64,000 bases of DNA from Gongronella butleri (Eukaryota; Mucoromycota; Mucoromycetes; Mucorales; Cunninghamellaceae). The position numbers were made by a program, and so were the translations under genes. Location: NCBI GenBank assembly GCA_025201375.1, contig JAIWZP010000028.1, forward strand, positions 248,001 to 312,000, written 5' to 3'. The notes under the pieces are model-generated. The model was not told the origin of the DNA and did no database searches. It was given only the letters and a program-made list of their open reading frames with translations. Shown here piece after piece: positions 32,641 to 44,853 of this stretch (within the stretch, counting starts at the first letter, position 1; each line of letters opens with the position of its first letter).

Positions 32641-35101
32641 TTATGACCAGACATCTTCCTGGTAGCGGCCTGTGTTGCGGAGTGATTTGATGAATTCGGT
32701 GGCGCGAGCCTCCTCCTTGCCACCGTACTTTACGGCGAGGTTGACGAACATTTGCTGGACGTCGCGCGCCATGCCTGCGGCGTCGCCACAAACATACAGA
32801 TACGCGCCAGCATCAATCAATTTCCACATTTGTTCGCCGTGCTCCTCGAGGCGGTGCTGCACGTAGACTTTGTGGTCTGTTTCACGCGAGAAGGCGGTGA
32901 TGATGCGCGAGTCTTGGGTGTCGTTGCCGGCATTGAGGGTGGCAAACAGGCCGTCCCATTCGTCCTTGTACAAAAAGTCCTGTTCCGAGTGGCGGCAGCC
33001 AAAGAAGAGGACCGTGGGACCCACTTGCTTGCCATCGGTTTTCTGGAGCGCGCGTTCACGCACGAAGCCGCGGAACGGCGCGACACCGGTGCCGGGGCCG
33101 ACCATGATGACGGGGACGCTGGTGTTGCGCGGCAATTTGAATTGCGAGCGGCGCACGTGGATGGGCAGCTTGGTGGTCAGGCCGTCGGCGTTCAAGTACG
33201 ACTGGCGTGGGCCCGCAAGGTCGTAAACGGGCAAAGACGCGGTTTCCTCAGTGGAAGGGTGATGCTGAAGATGCACGCGATACAAAAAGTTGGTGTTGAC
33301 GCCATAAACCGTGCGTTCGGGCGCAGGCTCATAGGCGAGCGTGACGGCCGTGGCACTAATGGCATTGGGGCTTTCCTTGGCCGACGACGAAATCGAATAG
33401 TAACGCGGCTGCATGCGCGACACGGATTCCACAATCAGGTCAAATGGCACAGAGCTAAAGGCATGCACCTGATTGGGCGCCACCAATTCAAGCACCTCGC
33501 CCAAGTTGCGCACAGGCTCTGCCACTTGCAGGCGGTACGCGTCCTTGTCCGTGGCCAATTCCTGCAATTTCTGCTTAATCTCGTCATTCGCCGCAAATTC
33601 AACCAACGGAAGAAGTGCCTGGCGCGACGCCACCGCACTAATGTCCAAATAGTGGCGGAAAATCGCGCGGTACGTGGCAGGCACAGGGAACGGATGCTGC
33701 TTGGACGCCGTCGGGTCCACGGCCTTGACCGTGACAACAGCATCGAGCTTGTCCGTCAACCCAAGCACGCTCGCAAGACGCGTCACCTGCTCCTCGCTAT
33801 TCGTCGGCCACATCGCCACATGGTCGCCCGTCTGGTACGACAAGTTCGTGTTGCTAATGTCAATGTCCACATGCAAGCAATGACGATCCGTGCCCTGGAA
33901 CAGCTCGCGCGTCGTGATGGGTGCCAAATAAGGACGCTTCGCATCGTAAATGGGTTTGCTAAAAAGAAAAAAATTGTCAAAAAATGCAAAAAAGCAAAGC
34001 ATTATTCCATTTTCTTTCTTTACCTGCCAGGCTTGGCCTTTGGGCCGATTTCACCAAAGTACACGTCGTCCTTTTCATAGACCTCGAGCTCTTCGACGCT
34101 GTAGATGGGCTGGCGAGGGCCCTGCTTGACGCTGTTCTCGTCGACTCCGAGGGCCTCGCAAAAGGCGGGCCACATGGATTCTTGCCATGCGAGGAAATCC
34201 TCCTCGAGCGAGCCATCGTCGTCGCCCTCGCCGCGCTCACCGACGCGCTTGGCACCCAGCTTGGTCAGGCGCTTGTCCAGCACGCGGCACACCTCATTGT
34301 AGTGCTCGTACGTCTTGTTGCCCAGGCCAAACACCATGTAGCGGAGGTTTTCCAACGATTCGCCCTGTGAAAACGATGGCTCCTCATCCGTCACCAATTG
34401 CTCCCAAAAGTCAACCGCATTGTCCGTGGGCTCGCCTAACAAAAAACAAAAAAAAAAAAAAAAAAAAAAAGAGACACAGAAAACGAACAAAGAGAATTGA
34501 GTGGTCCATTTTCTCCCTTTTTTTCGTTTCTTTTTTATGCACATGCCCCAATTGGCCCGATTTCGGTCTCCAAGGGGATTCTCTCGTGCTCTCCTCCCCA
34601 CCTCTCTTTGCTTACCTTCGCCATAGGTGGCCATGACAAAGCACACAAGGCAATCCTCATCGAGGGTATCCAAGTAGGTCAGATCGTAAAGCTCCAAATC
34701 GGCGGTCATGCAGCTAACGCCATAACGCTGCGAGCATTCCTTGGCGAGACGGGCCGCATAGTCTTCAGCGGTGCCTGTCTGCGAGCCGTAAAAGAAGATG
34801 ACCTTGCGACCCTGCAAAAGAAAAACGGCAAAAAACGACAAAATATGAGCAAAATCGCACAAAAAAGTTTCAAGCTTGCTTTTTTTTATACCTGTTCCTG
34901 CATCAGCTTGACAAAGTTGCGCTCTCGCTTGGGGGCTTGAGGGGCGGCTGAAGGCTTGTTGGCGGCCGTCGAAGCGTCCGAACTGCCAAACAGCTTATCT
35001 GTCAGCTGCTTGCGAGCAAACCAGGCAATGGTACCGAGGCCCACGGTGCCCAGCAAGATAAGGTCGAATGTGTCAATCACAGAGGGCGTCGTTTGAGACA
35101 T
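32641..35101 (-). CDS. NADPH-cytochrome P450 reductase
   Basis: Four exons: about 35101-34892, 34812-34616, 34436-34024 and 33960-32641, giving about 710 aa, normal for CPR. It transfers electrons from NADPH via FAD and FMN to P450s and squalene epoxidase at the ER. The N-terminal anchor is SVIDTFDLILLGTVGLGTIA. FMN domain: GSQTGTAEDYAARLAKE, VMATYGEGEPTDNA and GLGNKTYEHYN. FAD domain: QPRYYSISSSAKESP. NADPH domain: VIMVGPGTGVAPFRGFVRER, LFFGCRHSEQDFLYKDEW and YLYVCGDAAGMARDV. It ends EDVWS, with the conserved C-terminal Trp as in animal CPR. An Asp-rich insert (GERGEGDDDGSLEED) in the FMN/linker region is also usual. Confidence 0.97.
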
Positions 35102-36155
35102 TGCAAAAGAGAACAACCGACAAAAAAAAAAAGGAACGGGGGGATTAAAAAAGAGAGAGAAAAAAAATAGAAACAAAGAAAAAAGAAGCGGCACCCCTTT
35201 TTTTTACATCTGATTTTTATTTCTTGTTCGGGCCTGGTCGGCCCGGTGAAATCCACCCGGCTCGCCTATCAGATTTGTCGTCCAATATCTGTCTTTTGTC
35301 GCACCAGCGAAAAAGGGCGGGTGCACCGCCCGCACTATGATGCAGATCATCCACTTTTTTTTTCATGTGGCCCCCCAGCCATTCACGCTAGCTATTGACC
35401 CGTCACAACGACATGAAAACAGAAACATTCATTCACGGAAAAACAAAAAGGGATCCAGGGTGTTGGTGCAAAGTTTCATCATTGGCAAGGCCATGATCGA
35501 TCACCTGTCCTTGGCTTTGCATGGCCAATTTCCACTCATTGCATGCCACAGGGGCCACAGGTGCACGGGGGGACCCACAGCAAAATATAGCTTCCAATTT
35601 TGTGCGGGGAAAACACCAGAAAAAAAAAATTATAAAATTGACAGACCCCCAATGGGCTCAGCATTGACGGCCCGAGCCATTGGCACATCACACGCGGGCT
35701 CGTCAGCGGCTTACTGTAGTATTCCCCTTTCTTCATGATTGACTTTTTTTTACTAGCCAATTCACCTCATTTCGTCCATTTCTTCTCGTTTTTTTTATCT
35801 TTTGGCCGGCTTCTTTTCTTTTTTTGCATGCTGTATCCTCTTTTTTATCAAATAAAGAGGACTATTGTGGAACGTATCATGAAAATGGCAGGAAAAAAAA
35901 TAAAAACAGTGGGCGTGAATCACGCGTTTTGAGAACCTTTATAGTGAAAAAGACGGAACACCAGGTACGGGGAACGGCGGGGCAAGGACGCGCAAATGCG
36001 CGGCCAATCAAAAGAGGGCATCTGAACAATTTAGATTCATCCGCCATGTCTTTTTCATTTCATCCTGTCGCCTTGTGCGACCATGGGGGACGATTGAACC
36101 TAGCAACCGCTTTCTTTGCCCCTCTTTTCACTTTTTCGCTCCCTTCATCTTTGCC
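35102..36155. promoter_or_regulatory. Divergent region CPR / ADF-H protein
   Basis: 1.05 kb between divergent genes. A short inverted GC-rich segment (GGGCCTGGTCGGCCCGGTG, about 35229-35247) and T-rich tracts at 35730-35830 are seen. There is no supported gene. Confidence 0.4.
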
Positions 36156-38416
36156 ATGTGTGATCTCTCTGACCCACGTATCACGCAGACATACCAGGAT
36201 ATCGTCGACGGCGCGGCCACCGACTGGTAAAAGACCGCCTTTTGCCTATCTTTTGCCCTTTTTGTTAATTTCTGCCCCCTTTTTTCTACTTTTTTTTTCT
36301 TTTGCCCAGGATGATACTTGGCTACAATGACTCTCGCGATGTGATCTCTCTTTATGAAAGCGGCAGCCAAGGACTCGGGTACAAAAACAAAAAAGAAAAA
36401 AGGGAAATTTACTCAAAAATTGGACGCGTCGCGCTCACTCGTGCCTTTTACAGCGAATTCCGCACCAAGCTTACGGAGGAAATCCTCTTTGGCTATGTGC
36501 GCGTCGAAGACCGATTCATTTTGATCTCTTACGTGCCCGATAAAGTCAGGTAAACGCGTCAAAACGATTGAAAATGGCCACCTTTTTCCGGGGAAACTCA
36601 CCTCCTTGGTTTTTTTTTTCTCTCCCCTTTTTTTTCCCCTCATTGATTTAGTGGTGTTCGACGAGGTAGGACGACGACGAATACACGAAAAAAAAAAAAA
36701 AAAAAACCAGGGGTCAATCAATGCGAAAAAAAAAAAAAAAAAAATAGAAAATGGGCGTTTTGTGTGAAATTTTGTTCACGATGACGGGTTTTTCATGCAT
36801 CTAAATGGGCGCTTTTTTTTCTCCTTTTTTTCAATTAGCACGTACGCTTGTTCATAGTCGGTCGGTGGCGGCACTGTTGCAAGTGCATCACGCGTCGCTG
36901 ACGGCATCGTCTTTGTCAGATTTGAGCGATTTGAACGTGCGCACACGCCTCAAGCTGGGCGAGAACCAGGTGCCGAACCGCTCACGTCCGCCATCGCTGT
37001 CGGAGCGCAAACGCAACTCGCTGCAGGCGAAGCGTCAATCGCTGCAACAGCAAGAAAACATCCCGTCGATGCCATCGTCGCCAGCTTCGTATGTCGACAC
37101 GTTTGAAGAAGCGCAGGAACACCTGACAATGAACGACCAAATGTCAGCCGACGAGCAGGAGCGCCTCGAACGCGTGCGTCTCGAACACCAGCGCATCGAG
37201 GACCAGAAACGCCAGGACGAGCTCGCGCGCCTCGAAGAACAGCGACGCGTCGACGAGGAGAACAAGAAACGCGCCGCCGACGAACAAAAGCGCATCGAGG
37301 AAGAAAAGAAACGCCGCGAGGATGAAGAACGCGCCGCTGCGGAGCAAAAGCGCATCGCGGACGAGCAAAGACGCGCCGCAGAGGAAGAAAAGCGCGTCGC
37401 ACTGGAGCAAAAGCGCGTCGCCGAGGAGAAAAAGCGCGTCGCCGACGAGCAAAAGCGCGCCGCGGAAGCCGAACGCGCTCGTCAGCAGCAAGAAGAAGCC
37501 GAACACGCTCGAAAGCAACAAGAAGAAGCTGACCGCGTCCGAAAGCAACAAGAAGAGGCCGATCGCGCGCAAAAGCAGCAAGAAGAAGCCGAGCGAGTGC
37601 GAAAGCAACAAGAAGAGGCCGAGCGACAGCGCCGTGAGCAAGAATTGGTCGAGCAGCGCCGTCTTCAGCAAGAAGCCGAGGCCAGAAAACGTGCAGATGA
37701 GGAAAAGAAGCGCGTCGCCGAGGAAAAGCGCCGTGCCGAGGAACAAAGCCGCCTAGAGGAAGAAAAGCGCGTCAAGGACCAAAAGCGCATCGAGCAGCTC
37801 AAGAAACAGGCCGAGGACGAGCAAAAGCGCAAGCTTCAGCAGCAAATGCGCCAGGCTGAAAAGACAAAAGACGTAAGAAAGCCATAAAAAAACCAATTGA
37901 TTCCTCCTTTGACGCACCATTTCTCTCCTCTTAGGTGCTCATTCAAGGCGTGGCCAACATTCAATCGCACCTCAGCCCGGTAAAAAAAAAAATACACGCT
38001 TCATTTCAAAAAGAAAGAGAAACTCAACGCGTTTTTTTATACTTTTTTGCTTTTTCGTGCATTTCTCTAGTTTTGGCATCGTCGCTTCTTCACGATTCGT
38101 GGCAAATCGCTGTCTCTTTATGCTGACCAACTTGTAAGTCACCCTTGGCATGCCGACGTGTAAAATAAAAAAAAACCAGAACTGACGCGCCGATTTCGTG
38201 CTCTTTTATTTCTTTTTTGTACAGGCTTCGCAACCATTGACGGTTGTGGATTTGACCGGCACGGTGGCCCTGCGCTGGGCCGACCCAGAGGTGGACGCGT
38301 TCTTGTCCAATGCGTTTGTGATTTGCAACAAGGATGGCTCGTCGTACCAGGTGTTCGCCGAGCGCCAGCAGGATGCTAGCACCATCTTTACTGCGCTTCA
38401 GACCGTCATCGGCTAA
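36156..38416 (+). CDS. ADF-H (coactosin/Abp1-like) - coiled coil - PH domain protein
   Basis: Eight exons joined in frame give about 550 aa. Residues 1 to about 130 form an ADF-homology domain of the coactosin/drebrin-like kind: MCDLSDPRITQTYQDIVDGA, DWMILGYNDSRDVISLYESG, TEEILFGYVRVEDRFILISY and VSGVRRARTLVHSRSVAALL. A Ser/Pro linker follows, then about 240 residues of K/E/R/Q/A-rich single-helix or coiled coil made of near-repeats (QQEEADRVRK, QQEEAERVRK, KRVAEEKKR). The C-terminus is a PH domain: VLIQGVANIQSHLSPFWHRR, FFTIRGKSLSLYADQL, QPLTVVDLTG and TIFTALQTVIG. One exon is only 14 nt (36652-36665) and is needed for the frame. It likely binds actin and membrane phosphoinositides at the cortex; this is inferred from domains. 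There are no SH3 domains as in Abp1. Confidence 0.83.
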
Positions 38417-38740
38417 ATTTATTTGTCGTAGATTCCCCCCTCCTTTTCCCCTTTGCTCCACATACACACAAATCTCCTCCAATTTCGCCCATTTTTCCAT
38501 TTTTTTCCTATTTTTCTAGCCTTAATGATTGTACCAAACTAATTATGTGATATAAAAAAAAAAAGAACGCTTTATTTGGTCAACTATGTGGATGCAGGCA
38601 AAACAACAACGGAGGGCAAGCATGAGCGATATAAAAAAAAAGGAAAGGAGAACAAAAGAGAGTAAAAAAGTATGGTACATGAAATAAAAAAAAAAAAAAA
38701 AGGAGGGGGAATGAGAGGGGAGGGACAATGAATTGGGGAG

Positions 38741-38772
<32 letters not shown>

Positions 38773-38773
38773 T
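38417..38773. other. Convergent 3' region
   Basis: A stretch of about 360 bp between two converging genes with several A-runs of 12-30 nt. AATAAA-like words are present on both strands. No gene. Confidence 0.4.
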
Positions 38774-40741
38774 CTACTCGTCATCCCAGCCTTCCATCAG
38801 GCCATTGGTGTCGTCACCATCCGATTTGTTCAATCCGTTTCTATAGGATGAAAGGGGGTCGATTTGATCCTGTGCGCGGCGGCTGTGTCCGTTTTGCCGC
38901 GGCGACCCATTGGTCATGCCATTGGATGCATCAAACAGCACATGGTTTTCTTGATCGTCGTCATGGTGCGACAAGAAATCTAAAATAGGGCGTGTCAGTT
39001 AAACTTTTTTTTTTCGTCCGCGTCTGCGCCCATTCATGGATCTTTCCATTAAATGTCCATGCCCTTGCCAATTCCATCATTTTTTTACCTTTTTGTTTGT
39101 TCTTTTTCACGGGTTCCATGTGGATCGCGTCGCCATAGGGATGTGGTGCAGGAACCAATTCGATGCTTTCTCCGCGGTCCATGGAATTTTGGTTGGCGCG
39201 GCGCATGGACAGCGAGCGGCGCGACGACGACGCGTAATGGGACACGCCGGTCAGCGGCTTGGGGAACAAATCAGCAGGGCCGGCCTCATCATCGTCGTCA
39301 TCGTCGTCATCCAGGTATTTCTCGTTTTCAAACAGGTGCATGAGGCTGGGGCGACGCGGTCTGCTGCCGCCCTCGAGGCTGCCGAGGCTGCCACGGCCGT
39401 CAAGGGGCTGGTGATCCTGCGGCTGCGACCGCGAGTGGTGCAAAAGCGAAATACCGCTGACAATGATCAAAAAGCCAAAGACGCAGCTGGTCACGTCGGT
39501 GCCCGAAGCGTCAAACCCGCGATAAAACACAGTGGCACTGATGATGGTGAGCGTGGTGAAGATGACGTAGTAGGTTGGCGTGACAATGGCCGTGTTGAAG
39601 ATATTGAGCGCCTTGTTCAGGTAAACAATCTCGACCATGAGCGTGACAATGGTCAGTGCAAGCACCAGGTAGACAAACCAGTCGTTGAATTGATTCTCCA
39701 CCGCCAGCGAATGGACAATCGTGCCGCCAATGCCCTGTGTAAACACCACAGACAAAGATCCAATCAACGAGCAAATGGTGATGTACACAAGCATGTTTTT
39801 GTTGCCCCAGCGTGGACCGCAGTAGTACACCAGGAACAGTGACACGCCCACAGCAATCACAGAGTACGTCATGAAGCCCCCAGACAGCATGAGTGTCCGG
39901 AACGTCGCAATTGAGTTGTCAGCCGCGCCTTCCTCAGGCGCGTGTAACACAATGATGATCGCACCTAAAACGCATTGTACACACCCAATCTTGCCTTGGA
40001 ACGTCAGCCCCTCTTTCAAAAAGATGGACGACAGCACAGCACTTTTAAAAAAAATAATAATAACAAAAAATGAGCCATTTGCTCGCTTTTCTCGGATTCT
40101 CGTTCCTTTTTTTTTTTTTTTTTTACCTGATGACGACCGAGATGGCGCCCAAGGGTGTAATCATAATCGCAGGACCAAAGGCATAGGCCACGAAATTGCA
40201 GCCTTCGCCGACAACCACTGTAACAAGAGGATGCTTAGCTCAAAAGTGCCTTTTTTTGCCCACGAGCGGCTAAACTTACTAAGGATCATGCCTGTCCACC
40301 ACATGGGCGATTTCAGGTAGCCGTAGCCTTCACCGGCCGCGTCACCTAAGGATAAAAAAAAAAACAAAAAAACAAGGGTCGTCAGGCGACCTGGTTCCCG
40401 CTTTTTGCACTTTTTTGGTTCTTTTCGCTCTGTTTCGGCGCATTGGCCCGCCTGTCCACGGGTGCGCCGTGCCTTTTTGCTATTGCTCAGCTCAGCGTGT
40501 CTATCCTCTCTGCGTTACCTGAGCGGGCATTGGAGTCGAGCAGGCCCTTTTTCTTAAAGACAAAGCTGCTGCCAATAAAGACGCCTTAAAAAAAAGGGGG
40601 GGGTCAGTCGGCCGGTCGTTGTTCCATCTCGCCAAACTTACCACTGAGTACGGCAAGCGTGACACCTATGCCTTTGTAAAGCGCACCGTGCGTGTCAAGC
40701 ACTTCTGGTGTTATTGGTAGCGTGGAGTTGTGGTCGGACAT
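38774..40741 (-). CDS. NIPA-type magnesium transporter
   Basis: Six or so exons give about 500 aa. The N-terminus MSDHNSTLPITPEVL leads into GIGVTLAVLSG|VFIGSSFVFKKKGLLDSNA, the family hallmark around the first helices. It continues YLKSPMWWTGMILMVVGEGC, VAYAFGPAIMITPLGAISVV and EGLTFQGKIGCVQCVLGAII, with VLHAPEE and further helices to TVFYRGFDASGTDVTSCVFG and IIVSGISLLHHSR. There are nine or so membrane segments, then a cytosolic tail of about 140 residues with Asp-rich (YLDDDDDDDDEAG) and Ser-rich stretches. NIPA (DUF803) proteins carry Mg2+ in plasma membrane and endosomes. The stop is TAG at 38774 after LMEGWDDE. Confidence 0.93.
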
Positions 40742-41427
40742 GTAAAACTAGAGAAAACAGGGTCTTTTTCGCTTTTTGACCGTGTGGAGGAGCAGAGAGA
40801 CGAAGGCGAGGCGTGCGTGCAAGTTGTTTGAGAGACTGGAGTGAGAGGGAGACCTAGCAAACGCACTTTTTTGGAGAAAAAGAAGAAAAAAGGGTGGAGG
40901 TGGGTGGGTGGTGGAGGAGGAAAGCGAGTGATATAGACGAAGCTTGGGCCGGGGCTGGACAAGAAGGACAAAAAAAGGGGGAGGGAAGACGAAAAGAAGA
41001 AGAAAAATGAGACACACAAAAGGGAAAGCCAAGAAAAAGAACAAGAGAAAAGAGGAAAAGCCCTTTTTTTATTTTTCGCTCTGTGATTGACCCCCCGACA
41101 TGAAATGGCCAATTGATGTGTACGACTTTCCTTTTTTTGTGATGGATCAAAAAAACACACGCACACCTCAATTTGCAAAAAAAAAAAAAAAAATGGTTAC
41201 TGGGGCGAAAAAAAGGGTCCCAAACAGATTTTCCTTTTATACATAATATTACAGGCAATAAAAAACAATAAATAGGGGACGATGGATGGTGCGGAGCAGA
41301 AGAATAAAAAAAAAAAACGCAAAAAGGAGGGGGACAATGGGCAAAAAAAATAAAAAAAGACGGTGGAAAAAAAAAGTGGGAAGAGGATCATCCATGGAAA
41401 GGGAAAAAAAAGAGTAAAAAGAGGAGC
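40742..41427. other. Spacer: NIPA promoter / mucin 3' end
   Basis: 686 bp of A/G- or T/C-skewed sequence (pyrimidine-rich on the minus strand next to the NIPA start). Open frames here are low-complexity Ser/Phe/Pro and are rejected. Confidence 0.45.
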
Positions 41428-43808
41428 CTAAAAATAGGTATAATTCTTGGACGAGCCTGACGCCTGGCTTGCATTGTCATTGTGGCGGAAGGGATTGTAT
41501 TCATGCTTGCTGTCCAGGTCCGTGTCGGAGCCATTGGCAGCGGCAGCGGCAAGCAGCTGCGGCTGGTACACTTGGCTGCTGACCCTGCTTTGATTGTACA
41601 TGGGCTGGCTGAGCACGCCTGCTGCTGCTGCTGTTCCGGCGGCAGGGGCGGCCACGGCCTGGTACGGGTCATGCGTGGAAGAGGAGGAAAGCATGGATTG
41701 CGGGTGCGTGTGGTCCACGCTACCATAGAATTGAGCATCATCAATGTCATTTGTGCCGTGCTGAGTTTCTGCAAGATCTTGCTGGCTCGGATGCAACGCC
41801 TGTGTGAGGAAATTGTACTTTGACTGGCGATGATCCGTGAAATCCGGCGTTTCCAACATATCGTGCTCCTTGAAACGCGCGGCGCGCAGGTGCAAGCGTC
41901 GATTGCGACGCTGCCAGAGCAAAAAGGCAACAACAAGAGCCACACCGCCGGCAACACAACCAACAGTGATGCCTGCAATTTGGCCACCGCTCATGGTCGT
42001 GACATTATTCTTGGATTGCTGATCTTGGCATGTGCCACCCGTGCCGCAGTATGACGACAAGCATTGGAAGTCTTCGTAGCATTGGCTGCCATTGTTTTCA
42101 AGAGCAATACACTTGGCCAATGCCGCATTACAATAGTAATTGTTCGGGCAATACCCATTGGACGCCATTGGATCATCTTTGCATTGATTTGTGCCCAACA
42201 CCAGCGATGGCACGGCCGTCGACGACGTGATGGAGAATGACGGCGTGGAAGTGATCGTCGTTGAGAACGATGGCGTCGAATACGTCGAGTGATCCATAGA
42301 TGTGGGCTCCACGGCCGACGAAGACACTTGTTGCGTCGTTGTTTGCTCTTGTTGCGATGACGCGGACGACGTCAATTCCTGCGTGGTGGTGCTAGATGTC
42401 GGGATGATGGCCGCTGCGGACACGGACGACTCGGTCGTGGTCGTTGTGGGCTGTTCCGACGTGGTTGTGGGCATTTCCGTCGTGGAGGACGCCTCGGACG
42501 TGGTTACCTCCGATGAAGAGCTGGTGTCGGATGTCGACGACTCCCAGGACATGGTCGTGGACGACGACGACGACGTGGGCACGGGCACCACCGTGGTCGA
42601 TTCTTCCGTCGTGGACATGGAATCCGTGGTCGAAAACGAGCTGGACATGGAATCCGTGGGCGTGGGCGTGTCTGTGGGCGTGCTTGACAAGGAATCCGTC
42701 GGCGACTCCGTGGGCGTGCTTGACATCGAGTCGGTGGGCGTGCTGGAGAGGGAATCCGTTGGCGAATCCGTCGGCGTGCTTGAAATCGAGTCAGTGGGCG
42801 TATCTGTGGGCGCCTCCGTGGGCGTGTGATGGTGCGAATCCGTGGGCGTGTCCGTAGGCGTGTTCGTAGGCGTGTCCTTGGGCGTGGGCGTCTCGGTAGC
42901 CGAATCGCTAGGCGAATCCGTCGCGGATGGACCATGCGTGGGCTTGTCAGTGGGCGAATCCGTGGGCGAATCGGTTGCCTTATCCGTGGGCGAATCAGTC
43001 GCCTTGTCCGTAGGCGAGTCAGTCGCCTTGTCTGTGGGCGAATCCGTGGGCGAATGGCCATGTGTAGCCGCGTCGGTGGGCGAATCGGTCGCCTTGTCTG
43101 TGGGCGAACCAGTCGCCTTGTCTGTGGGCGAATCCGTGGGCGAATGGCCATGTGTAGCCGCGTCGGTGGGAGAATCCGTCGCCTTTGGCGAATCCGTAGG
43201 CGAATTCGTCGCGTTGCCGCCCTTGTCTTGCGTAGGGGTCGCATCGCCGCCTTTGCCTTGAGTGGGAGACGCGCCATTGCCACTGTCTTTGGTCGGCGCG
43301 TCCGTGGGACCATTGTCGTGCGTCGCCACATCCGTGGCCTTGGATCCACTATCATTGGTCGGCGACGCATCACTGCCAGCAGCGTCAGCAGTAGGGCTGT
43401 CGTTGATAAGATTGCCAAGGACGCCTAAAAACGTGGAAAAGGGGGGGAAATGAATAAAAACGAGAAAAAAAAGAGGCAAAAGAGGCAAAAGCAAGCTTAC
43501 CTGACCCTGCGCGACGCACCAATTGAGGGCTCTTGTCCAAATTCACTAGAGTAACACAATGAAATGAGTCTTTCTTGAACAAGGGCACAGGGGAGGGGGG
43601 TGTGGGGACAATCAAAGGTGGATGGAAACGAAGGAGAAAACGACAGCACGACGAACTGATGGGATGTCGTCGGGATGACATTTTCATTTGCCCTTTTTTT
43701 TTTGTTTTATCGTGTTGCTATTTTACCTGCGGCTGCATGGGTGGATGACGCCAACAACAGGCACAGACACAAGATCAAGCACAAAAAGGTGGGTGATTTG
43801 ATCGACAT
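41428..43808 (-). CDS. Mucin-like cell-surface protein, signal peptide to single TM
   Basis: Three exons: 43808 to about 43727 (signal peptide MSIKSPTFLCLILCLCLLLA), a short exon (VNLDKSPQLVRRAGSG) and the large exon ending at TAG 41428; about 720 aa. After the signal the ectodomain is a Ser/Thr/Pro/Asp-rich stalk of about 370 residues built from DSPTDKAT / TDAATHGHSP-type repeats, then SSTPTDS- and TTT-type blocks, an obvious O-glycosylation substrate. A Cys-rich module follows (CKDDPMASNGYCPNNYYCNA, CYEDFQCLSSYCGTGGTC). It has one membrane helix (IAGITVGCVAGGVALVVAFL), a basic stop-transfer (WQRRNRRLHLR) and a cytosolic tail of about 140 residues. It is likely a wall-spanning sensor or adhesin; the specific family is not recognised. 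The repeats are probably length-variable. Confidence 0.85.
42840..43200 (-). repeat. Coding minisatellite in the mucin stalk
   Basis: Tandem 12 nt and 24 nt units encoding DSPT / DKAT and a larger duplicated block encoding DAATHGHSPTDSPTDKAT, present twice at about 43030-43170. The copies are nearly identical at DNA level, suggesting recent expansion. Confidence 0.75.
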
Positions 43809-44853
43809 GTGGGTGGCCATTCAGAAAATAAAAAAAAGGAGGGGAAAGGCTCGTATTAGGATAGGATGAAAGGAGGATGGTAAAGAGTAGGAGGATCAAG
43901 GAATGTAGAGGGGAATCAAATGAATGACAAAATTGGGCGAAGGAATGCGTAAAGGAAAGAAGAAAGAGAAAAAAAGAGGTTAAAAAATAAGTGGATAATG
44001 GAAATGAAAAAAAAAAAGGACAATCAATTGTGAGGCTGATCAGAAACAGGGCATCCAAACCCGAAAATCAATCGCGGAAAATGGGTGACACAATGTGCTT
44101 GTCGACATCTAAAAATGAAAAATGAAAAAGGATGAGCCAAGAGCTTAATTTTGTCATTTTGGCTCGTGTCGATGAGATCGTGTCATGGGCCGTGATGATG
44201 GCTATCACTTGAATCACGCATTAAAGAAAAAAAAAACGAGGTGCATCTTGGGGGAAAGGCGGCCGTGAAAGTAGAATGTGCACGCTCGTTCAATGGTAAC
44301 CTCTTTTTTTATTTCCTCCTTTTTCCCTCCTCCCTTGTAACCTTGAGTATCCGCTTGTAAAGGACACTAGAGTGCTGGAAAGAGGGATTCGTGCTTTCCA
44401 ACATGCGTGCTGAATTACCAAATAAGCCTAGCTTACAGAAAAGCTGGCCAATCCGTCGTTTTAATTAAAACAAGGCGTCGCACAAGGTTCACCGGTTATT
44501 TCTGTAATGAAATTGACCCGCGTCACCTTGGATTGAACTGATTCGGTAGGTGTGAGATGAAAAAAAGGTGATGTGCAACGCGCAGCTTCATTTGGGTGAT
44601 GCAAACATCCCGCTGGAATTGGTGAACCAAAAGAGGTAAGACCACGGCCGCGGGGAAAAGGGCGGGCGCTGAAGGGTAATGGCGAGCACCGGACCCTGTC
44701 GGACAAGCGGGGCATGCGATCGCCCGGCCCTCGCCAATGCGGCGCACACGGATCTTTTTGCTTTATTTGACCATTGCGCTTAGGAAATCTCATCCGTGTC
44801 TATCAATCCATCTTCAAAATTGCCCCCACGGCCACCTACGACACGCGGCTTGA
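43809..44853. other. Divergent intergenic region mucin / RNF220-like
   Basis: About 1 kb. The mucin promoter side has A/G-rich tracts. A minus-strand open frame at 44461-44793 lacks recognisable features. No gene is called. Confidence 0.4.

Noticed and set aside
32752..34080. 442-codon plus-strand frame opposite the P450 reductase
   Set aside because: It is antisense to an unmistakable reductase exon and arises from high GC codon bias.
42504..43418. 304-codon minus-strand and long plus-strand frames inside the mucin gene
   Set aside because: Shadow frames created by the repetitive Asp/Ser/Pro/Thr codons of the real gene.
44461..44793. 110-codon minus-strand frame between mucin and RNF220-like genes
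   Set aside because: No domain or splice support, and the exon composition does not match nearby genes.
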